Shown: positions 14,150 to 27,000 of the stretch, piece by piece
Layout of the letters: each line of letters begins with the position of its first letter
Numbering within the stretch: the first letter of the stretch is position 1
From: Balanoglossus misakiensis
Lineage: Eukaryota; Hemichordata
DNA: 64,000 bases
Assembly: GCA_040954595.2 (NCBI GenBank)
Contig: CM082576.2
Span: 4,030,001 to 4,094,000, forward strand
Reading direction: 5' to 3'
The notes under the pieces: generated by a model
Databases searched by the model: none
What the model was told of the DNA's origin: nothing
Seen by the model: the letters and a program-made list of their open reading frames with translations, nothing else
Position numbers and translations under genes: made by a program

Positions 14150-16130
14150 GCAGTGAAAATATAGATTTCTTGCCGTAATTCTAGAACTGCTCAATCAGTT
14201 TTCAGATGCGAGGCTCTCTTCCACGAATGATACAAAAGATACTTGATGTTAATTACAATATAAAACTTTAAAGACCATGTGACTGAGGCACACAGTATAT
14301 GCACATGTTGCCAGCACTGACCAAACACGCTTCCTGACATGTGAATGCAGGCAACATGCAGAACTCCACAAATGCTCATTCATTTATGCTTACATACATA
14401 CATACGGACAGACAGACAGAAAGACAAACCCACCCTTGATGTTGTGATAATAATACGTACCGGTCATGGATTCTACAAAATACTTGCATGTGCATTGCTT
14501 GCATAGCACTTCATGCTTTGTGTCATATTTCTGAAATTATTGTGCATTTCATATGATGAAACGCGACACAGATTTTAGCATGTTTAATGAATTTTTGAAA
14601 TTACTGCTCCAGCTCCATATTCACTAAAAATAATGATACAATCAACTTTACAGGCTAAATGGCAGTAGCAAGCACTTTTTCCAGATTTTCGATCTTTAAT
14701 GTCAAAGTCATTCAAACACGTTCAGTGCATATCCAGGTTATTTATAAAAAAAAACACCTTGTAAAAAAGCTCAGTCAAGTCAATGCCCAAAATACATATC
14801 AAAGCTGTTGATTCTTCTCAATGTCTTTCACTTCTATCTATGAAATATTCCGACCTTGATTGTGGTTTTAATCCATGTTTTTCACTGCCATCCACTGAGA
14901 GAATAATAATCAAGATGTTTGTTGACTTGCCACGGCAACCGTTCAACTCTGATGACTGTTAATGTTTGAAAAAAGATGCTTGAGAAACATTCCTTGATGT
15001 TTTGACAGCCTCGGGTATACCAACGAGGCTCTCTCATTAGAGAAGTTATAATTGACTCCGTCTAAAGGCCACACATCCTGATCCTCTGATAATTGTACAT
15101 CACTGAGACGTCAGTTTCTCTACCCTCCCTTGTCATAAAAGTCATGCAGGGAACCCGGGGCGTGTAGCGATTCGATATTGCAGTGCGATTCAGATTTTTA
15201 GTGTGTGCGGTTCACTTGTGATAAGATTCTGATAATCTGAAATGATCGTGTATGCCTGCTTACTGAATTTATTATGAGATTTGAATGGAAATGTATCAAA
15301 GATGATAAGGACGATGTCTGAATCATTCTGTGGTGTTTTCAAAAGTGCAGTGGCAGGGATACTAATTCTGTTGTCGTGTAAGTTATTTTCTCGGGTAAAG
15401 AATTATCACTCGCTTGCGCATGTGTACATTCCTGCTTTGAAAGTGTTCATTTACATGGAGGTGGTCCAGTTAATGTTTGCTGGAAATAGGTACATGCTTT
15501 GACAGTTGTGTCTGATGGAATCGAACAAGCACTGTTCAATCGCCTACTTGTGTATTCAGCTATAAAATGCAGTAATTTCCCAGCCCAGTCGTGACAACCG
15601 GGGAAATATTTGGAGAGAGACATGGAAGGTTTTCGTTGTTTCAAGACAGATTTCTTTTCTGTATATTTTGTGTTGCATTTTGTACGTAAATGCCAGTTTC
15701 AAAATTCAATGGAAGTAGGAAGTCAATCCGATGAAGATGTTCATCCAGACAACTCGTACACAGACTTCTCAAAACAAAGTGCAAGAATTGTCCAGATTTT
15801 CCAAATCATGACTGAAATTTTGTGACAGACCTCGTTGCTCGGTCACTAGAATGTGTTTTTTTGCTCATTCCTTTGTGGTGTACAAACAATAACAAAATTC
15901 ACAGTGCCAAGTTTCTTGAGCGAGATTTAGGTTTTGTGTATTTGTTAGATTTAGAAGTGTGGTAACAAATGGCTATGAAGCAATAGAAATTTTTTGTGAG
16001 ATTTAAAAACAAAATTGAATAATGACCATATGTACCATGTAATGGTGCATGACTTAAACGACTATATGTGCTGTATATGTGTCCTTTCAAATGGACTGCA
16101 AGTCAAGAAAATGCTTCCTTCCTCACCCAG

Positions 16131-16218
16131 TGTAGACTGAAAAATTCAGTCATGTGTGGGCACTCCGGGTCATAGGCACGCATGAGGACCCGCACACAAG
16201 TGAATCTTTCAGTCTACA
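16131..16218. repeat. imperfect hairpin, about 88 nt
   Basis: TGTAGACTGAAA at 16131-16142 pairs with TTTCAGTCTACA at 16207-16218. Pairing continues through ATTCA/TGAAT and TGTGTG/CACACA with small bulges, and CGGGTC (16166-16171) can pair with GACCCG (16187-16192) near the loop. Size and shape resemble a pre-miRNA or a very short MITE. Expression is unknown. Confidence 0.6.
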
Positions 16219-16662
16219 TCCAGTGTATCTTTTGAAATTCTAAACTAATCAGCTCAGAACTACAATGGGTAGAAACACCAGGGGATATTGGGGACTTATC
16301 TGTGTGCCGCCTGAGAGTTGCACACTTTTCATATGATGGTACTATTCTGTGTTTCATTGTTTTTTGCTGTCAAGAGGAACCTACTGATTTGGGCACTTCA
16401 CACACGTACGTGAACACTTCTTGTCATCCATTCTGATAACATTATCTGCAAAATAAAACAACACGTTTTAAAGTAATGCATTTTTGTGCATCACGTTGTT
16501 TGCGTAAAGTGCGTTCTGCTTGTTAGTTCATGCTGGGCAATGACCGACAACACAATTTCTGCAAATTATTTAAGACCGGTTGGAGCTACCTTCGGAAAGG
16601 TTTATAAGTACATGTACCTTCGGGTGGTTGCAGAACTGCCTTCATTAGGGGAGAACCGTTTT

Positions 16663-16798
16663 ATTTCGAGGGGGGGGGGGTGCGTAAGTCATATTTTTTC
16701 CACCAGTTGCATCATTGTTTTTCTATTGCCAGTCCACTTTTCCCCTCAAGGCATTGCAGAAGAAAAATGTCTTTCCTCCACCCCCCCCCCCCCGAAAT
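16663..16798. repeat. inverted repeat with poly-G and poly-C arms
   Basis: ATTTCGA followed by a G run and TG (16663-16682) mirrors CA followed by a C run and GAAAT (16779-16798), separated by 96 bp. The non-homopolymer flanks also match, so this is more than two chance homopolymers. Confidence 0.6.
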
Positions 16799-18175
16799 CC
16801 AATGGCTTTCCCCCTGTGGTTATAGAAGCATCGCAGCTATAGCAGGCCTGCATGGTTTCTTCCAAATAATTATCGTCAATTTCAATAATTACTTATCTGG
16901 GGACAGCGCACACCCAGAACATAACAATTGATGTTCTTCTACACGTTGCTTTTCCGGCGATGGTGTGATTTTCTAAAATAACCCGAATTACCTTTAGTGG
17001 GTTGTCAATTTTTAATGAAGTTTTCCTGAATGCAGTGCTGGTGATATCAGAGAATCTATTAAGCTGCCTCGCGGATATGCTGTCCTACAGCAACATATGC
17101 TGCGTGCAGAGTTGTGTAAAAAATTAATTATACCGACAATCTTTACAGCACTTTGAAGTTGACGGTTTATCGTTAGTGTCATCAAACCACCCGAAAGAAG
17201 GTCATTATAAACGACGTCATGCTATAGGCTTATACGGCCACTAGAGGTAATTATTTTACCCAGCCTAGTTACGCATTTCATCAGAATTCACGTTTACAAT
17301 TATATTCATGAAATATGGGCCTATGTAGGCAGCATCAAAGTTTACTGTAATTATGTGTTATTCCGATTTCGACTTTGTAAACTTGACATGTATGGCTGCA
17401 GTTTAGGTCACAAAATAATTGAGGTCGAATTCTTCTCCGACCAAAGAAATTTGTTATTCTCGGCTAAGCTCAAAAACAGTTGTGTGGGTTAGGGCAAGAA
17501 TTTTGACGACAGCACACAGCAATATAATTCCTTACTAGAATACGGTTTCGTAAGTTGTAAACATTAATTGACTTGGCGGTAACGTCTACAGACAAAACGA
17601 CAAAAACAGCAAGATGTCTGGAAAATAAATTTATTGCAAATCCGATGAAACTGATATAAAAGAAAAAGCCATCTTGAGTAGCACGCCAAGCCGCCAAAGA
17701 TGGGTTGTTGAAAGACATTTTCCGTTCTCAAATGTAGAACAAGTGTGAAGAATATGGACCATACCATGTTGTTTAATGTAATCCTATGGGAAGAGACACA
17801 GCTCGTGGTAGTGCGTGGCATGTCTTTAATATGAGCACATGTGTAGTTGGGTTCAAAGCAATCGGTAAAATTGAAAGTATTGTCATTTCTTTAAATTCCT
17901 GACCCACCCCTCCCGAAATGATTGAAAGCTCCCTGGGAAACCAATTTTCCTCAATGATATCACAGGGGCGATGCAATATAAAGATCGACCATAACGAACT
18001 TCGTTGGCTAATGAGAAAAACATGATCGTTAAACGGTTTTCCGAATGCGACATGCATACGTGCAATTCTTCTTTCATGGTTACCCTTCTTGCTCGCCAGC
18101 GACAAATACACCTTGTGACTACGGAAATTAACTCAATGCTCGATGATGCCCTTAACATTTCCTTGGACACTGTGG

Positions 18176-18186
18176 TATAAATAAAG
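18176..18186 (+). promoter_or_regulatory. TATA-like box upstream of the GABA-B receptor-like gene
   Basis: TATAAATAAAG lies 144 bp before the predicted start codon at 18320, a plausible distance for a short 5' UTR. No initiator was confirmed. Confidence 0.35.
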
Positions 18187-18319
18187 GAAATGATATTCAC
18201 CATGACAACATCGGCTTCCGCTTCGACGTGAATAAATTATTATGATAAAATCCCGAAGTGACAAGACTTTCGTCGTTGTCTAACTTTATGCGTCTACTTC
18301 ACGTGTCGCTCGCGTAACC

Positions 18320-21002
18320 ATGTTAAGGATCGCGGCCGTCTGTGCGCTTTTCTGCGTGATTGCCTTATCCGAATCCGTTCCAGGTAATTCCACCGTGGAA
18401 GACGACGACGACAGACACGACAGCGTCTCCCTGGCCTCCACGCCGGCCTCCGCCGCGGGGAGGATTCCCCTCTACCTGGGAACGTTCTTCAGCCTCGGCG
18501 GAAACTGGGAAGGTGGTGGGATGATTCCCGCGGTGGAGATGGGTCTCGACCACGTGAATGCACGGGAAGACGTCCTACCGGAGTATGAGCTGAGAATGGT
18601 GTGGAACGACACCAGGGTAATGTATTAAACAACCGTTTATTCTGAATTTTGGCGACCTGAACAATTCTTGACATCTGAATAACCCTACTGCATGTTTCTC
18701 CGTCCACTTGTTGAAAATGGGGAATGAATTTCACTGTAAACGTATATAATCCCAACAACGTTAACGCTATCCTTACAAATGAAAGATGTTCATTTTCCAA
18801 ACCATCGACCAAGAAATCGAAATGAGAAAAACGAAATTACTGTACATGTATATTGAATTCCTTCATTTCCCGCCTGGAAACCTGCGAATACGCCAGCAGC
18901 AAAAAGCGTCAGGTGCAAACTCAATCTATTGAGCTACAGCAGTGCCGCCTTCATGCTTTTAGGGTAATTGATTTACCTCGATCTACGCTAACGTGTTGCT
19001 TTCCTGGTTTTTACCCATCGGATATGGTGAAACAAAATAAAATATGATTCGGATTATGTTAAGATTTACAATTTTAATCACAGCGATTCTATCACGTGGA
19101 GATTTGCGGAGACATCTGGGCCTGTAGTCGTGACTCACAATCGGGAAATTAGCGCCTATGGGTTTGAGACACGGCCGTAGACCTTTCTATCGAAGGATGG
19201 TGTACTTCTTGGCCGGGGTGTCGTGCCCTTGAGCAAAGCACTTTTAATGCTGCTCGTCGCCTCTTTACTTGTGGACGCGTGTCTTTATTAAAAAGAACCG
19301 TAAATAGAACTACTGAGGGTCATGGGGGAGACAAACACTTTTCAGAAATTACCAGACTATCCTCCTTGACTAAGGTATACTAGCCCACTAGTCGCTTGGT
19401 GATTTTTGGAATCTCAATGCTTTTTGTGTGTTTGCGGTGATTTTTTGTCTTTATTGAATAATCTCAATACTTGTTGTGTGCATGCCTGCTTTGAGCGTGT
19501 TTCTGGTAGTGAGGTGAGTTTTTGGGACTGAGCTCATGAACAATTTTAAAAAATGTATTTATTATGAAAAAATGAAGCCCTTAGACTTGGAGCAAAGCAG
19601 TGCGCCACTCATCGCACGCAGTCGGGCGCGCATTGTACAGGCGGCATATTGTCGGCCCCAATCGGATGTCGTTGGAACCTGAAGATTTGATCACAAAACG
19701 AGACGACGACTATGACATTTCAACATCGTGATCTTCGGTAGCCGACGGATCGTGTAAGCTTAAATCGAACTCTACAGCTCAACATCGACACACACAACTC
19801 TCGTCGAAATGCAATCAAATCTCCAATCGAAAGTTTTAGTATCTGGTTACATGCATGTCGACGTTCCGGCTTCGCCAATTCTTAAATCATGCTTTTCTGT
19901 TATGTATCTTGGTTGAACGAAAATAGTTTGCTCTAACGTGTTCACACACGTGATCTAATTGTTTACCATTTATCTGAGTGTGTGTCTGATTGATCTGAAA
20001 TTTTGGTACACCATTGTAATAGTTCTGTGTTGTTGTTGTTTTCTTTTTTCAGTGCGAGTCTGGAGTGGCGACCCGCGTGTTCTTTCACCAACTGCAAAAT
20101 TCACCGCAGAAGATCATGATACTTGGACCGCCCTGCTCGCCCGGATCAGCTGTAATGGCCGAAACTGGAGTTCACTGGAATTTGCTTGTGGTCAGTGTTT
20201 TGGTGCATTTCTCGATCATTGTTTTCTTTTCTGTTTGTGTGTGTTGGACAGTTTATTTCATGTCGTGTCTTCTTTGGCCACGTGGATATGTTCAGTATTA
20301 TTCGCTGCGTGAGACTTCTTGCTGGTATTTCTTTCTTTATGACGTGGAAGCACCGGTCTTTTCTCAAGGTACACCACAAAAAGATGTTCAATCAAGGGTC
20401 GCAAAACTCAACGAGAACATTTCATATAAAATAATATTCACCTTCTTTTTAAAATCTCAGCATGGCTGCACACGAAACCAAGGGAATCAGAGAATGAAAT
20501 TGTGCAACCACATCATTATAAATTATAAAACTGTTTCAATAATTATATTAGTCATTTTTGACAAACAATGCTATATAACGCTGGAGGGGTTTCCAACTCT
20601 TGACTCCAATGATTGTATATACACGTATACGTACATGACTTTGTATACAATTCGCTGCCAAATGCATCCAAGACAATAATCCAATCATGTAAGAACGTCT
20701 TATTTCTCACAGCTCTCATATTCTGCTGCTTCTCCGGCGCTGTCCAACAGAGAAAAATATCCTTACTACTTCCGTACCTACATACCAGACACTGCGTTCA
20801 ACCCGGCCAGAGTTCATCTGATCAAAAGTTTTGGATGGAACCGAGTCGCCACTATTCATGAAAACTACCCGATCTTCTCACTGGTTTGTTACTTTTCCGT
20901 TAAAATATGATTGAAATCTTGTTCGTGATGTGAATAGTTTTGTCTCTGTCTTTGCCGCCGTCGTTTTCATTTTCATCATCAACATCGTCGTCGTCGTCGT
21001 CG

Positions 21003-21077
<75 letters not shown>

Positions 21078-24000
21078 CCATCACCATCATCATCATTATC
21101 ACCATCATTATCGCCGTCGTCATTGATATTCTTGTTTCTGCCCCGTTTTGGTCGATTTCAATTCTGTATTTTCTACTCTGAACTTCTCTTTTATAGATAT
21201 ACTGCACAATTGCTAATCAATTTTTAGATAAGGGCAATTCTTTGCCACAAACATACAGGGGAAAGGTTTTGCCTTTGCTTTCACCGAATGAATCCGATTA
21301 TGTTGAATGTGTGTGTGTCGTTCACAAAGAAACCGGATGGATAATCCATTTTTTTTATCATTTTCCTTCTGTTTCCGTCTAGTCTTTCACAATCAATTGA
21401 AGGATCCGAGGAAATTCATCAGTTTTGTATTTCAGAAATCTCAAATAGCTTTCTCCTTCACTCTATTGTAGGCTATAGACGACTTACTCACGCTATTGAA
21501 AGCAAACAACATCACGATAATCAAATCGGAAAACTTCGCTGGGAATCCCAAGAACCAGATCGAAAATCTGAAGGCAAGGAAAAACAATTAATTAGTCGCG
21601 GATTTCTTGTAATGCGTGATCAAGTATCTTCGATTGAGTAAAATGCGCATATCGTTTTTCTTTGAAAAGGAGCTTTCAGTGCTTCTCCGTTTTTCTCATT
21701 GCGGCCACATTTTTACAGTAATGTTTCATTATCCACCGGAAGGTGTCTTGTTTCTCTTTAAATATGACGTGGAGCGAGAATAAAGATGCAAGATGAGGAA
21801 GGTAATTGATCGGTAGTTGCTAAGTAAACAAGTTTAGCCGAAGACAGAGATAGGCGCCGATGGATACATACAGACACAAACATGTTCGATAGAAAATTAA
21901 ACCTATACGCGTCACTCTTCTTTACAGAAAAGCGATGCAAAAATTATCATCGCTAACACGTATGCAAATAAGGCCAGGAGACTCTTCTGTGAGGTAAGCT
22001 TAGAATTCCCTGCGTTTTATTTTATTTAGACAAATTAGTACACCTTTTACATGATCTCGTGGAGATAAAAAAAAATGTGTATGTGTTTTGAACCAGAGTA
22101 GGCCGGGTTACTGGGAACACACATATATAGGTAAATCTTTACATTTGACTTAAAATGGGTATTAGAGTCAGATTATATTTATTAATGTATTCTTACTACT
22201 GTTGATACAACTGGGGGTGTAGATCATTTTATCCGCTGGCAAATAGGGTCTCCTTTCAATGTACCGCACTTGTCCGTGATCATGGTGGCGTCAACTAATT
22301 TCAGGGTGACGAGTAACTGTCGGAGACTGTGTCATTGACGATGGTGATTGACGAGTTTGAAATATCCAGAAACAATGGTTATGATATGCCCATGCCTCAT
22401 TCCTCTGTAGGCCTACAAACAAGGCATGGCTGGGCCAGATTATGTGTGGATGATCATTGGTTGGTTTCAGAAGTCCTGGTGGGATGTGGAGGATGACACC
22501 ATCGATTGTACCAGAGAGGAGATCGGTCAAGTAGTAAAACGGTCGTTTTATATATCAATGGAAAGTTTGCCTCTAAGTCCATCAGAAGAAGAGACCGTCG
22601 CTGGCATTGTAATTTAATTATTTTTTGTTCTTTTGTCATGTATGTATGTATGTGTGTATGCGTGAATGAATGTATCTAGGCCTAATTTCAATTGAACAGA
22701 GCACTGTTAGTAAAAATTATCTCGAAAGTAACTGTTGGAAAACGAAATGGTGATAATAGTCGAAAATTGCTTTCGTACCAATTTCCTCCACCCTTTCCCG
22801 ATTGATTACCCTTATTACGCCATTTCGTCATTTTACTAAATGATCTAGCCTTGAAGTTTTCCTGTTCAACTGACGTTCGTTTAAGAAATATTACACCCGT
22901 GAGATGGTTTAAGGTGTTGCTAGCAGTAATTTTATACAGCAGAAACGCGTCATCATATTATAATCATCAACGGTGTTATTAGAACGATTAACAGACATAG
23001 TGTATTCCAGAAATTGTTGTGTTCAATCGTGTGTCACGCGCTTAACACGTCTTTCCCGTGGTCACATTATATTTCGAAACTTTTTATTTCCAAAAAACTG
23101 TGACAGACGGCTGCAGAATTCATAGACATGTACAGTGAAAGAATGGAGTGGCCGGAAAACCAACGGTATCTCTACAACGAACTGGCGCCGTACGGCTACG
23201 ATTCCGTGTGGACCATCGCCCTGATGTTGAACGAGACGGTGGAAGAACTGAGAACGAAGACGTTCGCCGACAACTCCACCAAGCGCTTGGAGGATTTCAC
23301 GTACGATGACAAGGAGATGGCGATGGTGTTCCTGAACAAAATGGGCGAGACCAATTTCATCGGAACATCAGTAAGTCGCGTCATGAATTTCTTTTTTTTA
23401 ATCGGTTAATTACGACAATTCGTATTCTCAGAAAACGATCAAAAAATGTCAGTTTATAAGATAAGGCCCCCCGCCCAATATACAACGGGAGCATGCTGTG
23501 GGTGATTTGAAGACACTATTTTGAAAACAGGAAAAAAATCATGTTGCTAATTAACCACGTTGTTATACATGTACTATTTTTTTCACAGGGCCCAGTGACT
23601 TTCAAGAATGGTGATCGCCAGGGACTAATTAAAGTGGAACAGTTACAAGGTTGGCTACCACTCTTTGTCTCGCTTGCTAAACCGCGACCGCTGTGATGGA
23701 GGGACTGTGTCCGAGACCATGACTTAATAACAATAAACGTTTGGTGATGCCACGTGAGCGCACAAAAGACGGTTGCGAGAAACATGCTATCGCTGGCGCT
23801 ACAACAACTAAAACAGAGGCTAATTTAGTATTATAATATGCTTGACGTCAAGATTTTTAGTCTTTGTTTTAGTCTGGGAGATGCATATCTATATATATTT
23901 GTACTTGACATCTTGTACTGGATGTGGCAAAAAGGCCCTGCCATCAACGTTGTCCTTGTGTCCAAACGCTTTCAACTTGCACCAACTAAATGTTAAGCTG

Positions 24001-27000
24001 GGCGCTGCGTGCTCTGAAAAATAAATGATACGTCGACAATCACCATTGTAGGTCAGCAGATTTAGTCGTAAATACAACCCTTTGCTAAAGTAAGATATCT
24101 AAAGGATTTACTTAAATAATTGTACTTGGAATTATTACAGTGTTTATATCCACTTTTCAGCCACCTCGGAACTATTGACTCGTGCCGCCCTTATTTTGTT
24201 TTGTTGTTTCCTTTCAGCGGATTGTCCGAGTGATTGGGTCATTTTCAACAACAGTTGTTACCACTTCAGTCTGCTCACTGAAACGTGGTCGGAAGCCCGT
24301 ACCAAGTGTCTCGAAAAAAGTTCTGACCTGGTCGTCATAGAAACCGAAACGGAGAATGAGTTTATTCAGGATCACGCGACAGACGACGTTGACTGGTAGG
24401 TTGGAACGCATGTCGTGTATACGTTTATACACGGAGGGGCAAATAATGTTATTAGAAGTTGAATAATATACCGTGCACCACTTCCAATTTCTTTATTTCG
24501 TTAATCCAACTAGGCGTGTTTTATAATACGGCTTTTAATCGACGATTAAGTTTTTTTCCCAGGATACACTGCGTTGATGTCGCAGAGCTCCACACTCCGG
24601 TAATTTGCATAATCTGGTCAATTTGTAATTTAAAAAAGAAATAACGAGCTTTCGTGCTCACAGAATATCTGCAGTGTAAATAATTGATTCCCTCATTAGG
24701 TTTATCGGTTTGAAGGACGAAGGGATTCTCCTTTGGGTGGACGGGACGCCCATCGATTTCTCCCCCGAGGAAAGTCTGTTGACAAAGCCCAGCGGAGAAG
24801 TAAGATGCGGACTGACAGGCCGCGGCGGATTGTGGGAAATCACGAGCTGCGACACCAAGCGGAGATTCGTTTGCGAAAAACAACAAGGTGATTCTTTGTT
24901 TTGTGGCGCCTGGTTTTGCATGGTGCGAACGGAGAAGCCATTGAAAATTCACTATGCAAAAAAATTTCGATGTGTTTTGGAAAAAAATTGCAACTTTTGA
25001 CTTGACATGCCAGGTTTCTGGTGGAACGACGCGTGCTAAAAATTCTGCACTGATCTGCGATGACGTGGTTTGTTTGTTTGTTTGTTTCATGGCGTCTGTG
25101 ACAGGTATGTCGTGGCGTAATGGCGGTTTAACTGGCTTTTCCCCTTTTAATACCGCGCCATTTCCTTTTACAGACTATGTTGAAAAAACTGTTGCCCTCT
25201 ACATTGAGAACGGAGATATCATGAACTATGTCTCGAGTTTTCAGTGGCCAGGTAAGAAAATGACCACCTGATCTAAGAGAGAAACAATAGGGGTTTGGAT
25301 GAGACCTACGCCATCTTCAACAACGACAACATCGTTCACTGCAATATCGAATGTTCTAAATCTGACAAATGCGCATATTTGCACGAGGCCTATTGCCGAC
25401 ATTTCTATACATGTATCTATAGCATTAGTGTAGAAGGGAAGAGAGGGGGTAATTTTCAAGTGTCATCTAAAGGAGAGCACAATTGGGAGGAAGTGCCTTC
25501 GAATAACCCCACCTTCGTTGCTGCCTTTCAGGCGGTGTCTTACCTCTGGATCACACACCGGAAGTGGTTATAACGGTCGTCGAGCAGTTCCAAGGAGTGA
25601 TGCCTGAGGTCTATTTCGGCATCTGCGGAGTTTCTTGTCTGGGGATACTGATGGCGCTGTTTTTCTTGGGGTTTAATTTCAAATACCGACAGCAGAGGTA
25701 AGTCGGCAAAAATGATCGGTTGGTAGCCATACATTTCTGATTAGATTTAGTTAAGACTGCATCCAGAACAGGGCGCGCTTTGTACCATCCCTGTCGTCAA
25801 GTGACTAGAGACAAACATTGGTGATACGGTGAGAGAGTGACGATACATGTACACAGACTAAACTAACGCAACAGACTAACAAAATGGCTATGTGTCATTT
25901 TCCAGGTATGTCAAAATGTCCAGTCCCAATCTCAACAACATCATGATCATGGGCACTCTGTTACTGTATGCTGCTGTGTTCTTCTTCGGGTTGGACAACA
26001 ATCTTGTTTCGCCTGAAACTTTTCAAATAATGTGTCAGGTAAGTTCAAAGGCAGAATTCTCGCCGTATTCCCGAATGTTGTGTAGTTTAGGCTCAAGGGC
26101 CCGGGGTCAAGCGGTGTCAACCTATCGCAGATGTTCGAACGAGCCATCTTCATGGACAGTTCAAACCGTGGTTACCGTAGTTGTCTCGCCCACAGCCCAC
26201 ATACATGTACTGACATTTGCTGGCCGTCACGTGTCTTTTATTGGGGATTTTTATGTTTTCACGATTCTGTCTGCCATTCAATTGGAAACATACAAAAACC
26301 GCGAATGTCAGTCCGAATGACTTTATAGGTCAATTTTACGTCTTTTGGTCTGTTCTCCTTTACAGACGCGCGTTTGGGTTTTGTCTCTGGGGTTCGTCAT
26401 TGCGTTCGGTGCCATGTTCAGCAAAACGTGGAGGGTTCACAGAGTGGCGAAAATGAAGACTCCAAAACGACGGGTAAGATCCAGTAAATTAGAAGACCCT
26501 TGGGGGAAATCCCGGGGGTTGGTCCCAGTGATATCTCCGATGCGACGTGAATGACGCACGATGAACCATTGACGTCGCCGGTCACAAAAAATAAAATGTT
26601 AATGTTCATCCCTTTTCGTGGGATAAAAAACAACAACACTTTTCCATTTGCAACTAACAGTACAATGCTTTTCAACTAATTCCACGTTCCCCTATTTATT
26701 TCAGGTTGTGACTGATAAGCAGCTTTTCGTGATGGTAATGGTGCTTGCGTTGATCGACATCGTCATTTTATCGGCATGGCAGATCTTGGACCCTGTTCAG
26801 AGGAAGATATCGCAGCTCAGTCTTGTCGTAAGTCACGCATAGTTCAAATGCAGAGATATGAAATAAACCATTCAATTGTTTCGAGGCGTGAACAGAAGTG
26901 CACTGACCTTCGCTACACAAAACGTGGTGCATCTTCTCGCGAGTACGTGTAGTTGATAAGAGCCCTTGCCCTCGGGCAACGGTGATAACGTGAACGCGCT

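Larger units (their letters stand above)
13837..18175. other. Dicer 3' flank and intergenic DNA
   Basis: About 4.3 kb with no supportable gene. The first few hundred bases are probably the Dicer 3' UTR. The rest is AT-rich, with short open frames that match nothing recognised, a degenerate TACA/GACA microsatellite near 14391-14426, and the two inverted repeats listed separately. Confidence 0.6.

Noticed and set aside
20878-21227. Poly-Ile, poly-Ser and poly-Met open frames
   Set aside because: Translations of the (ATC)n microsatellite.
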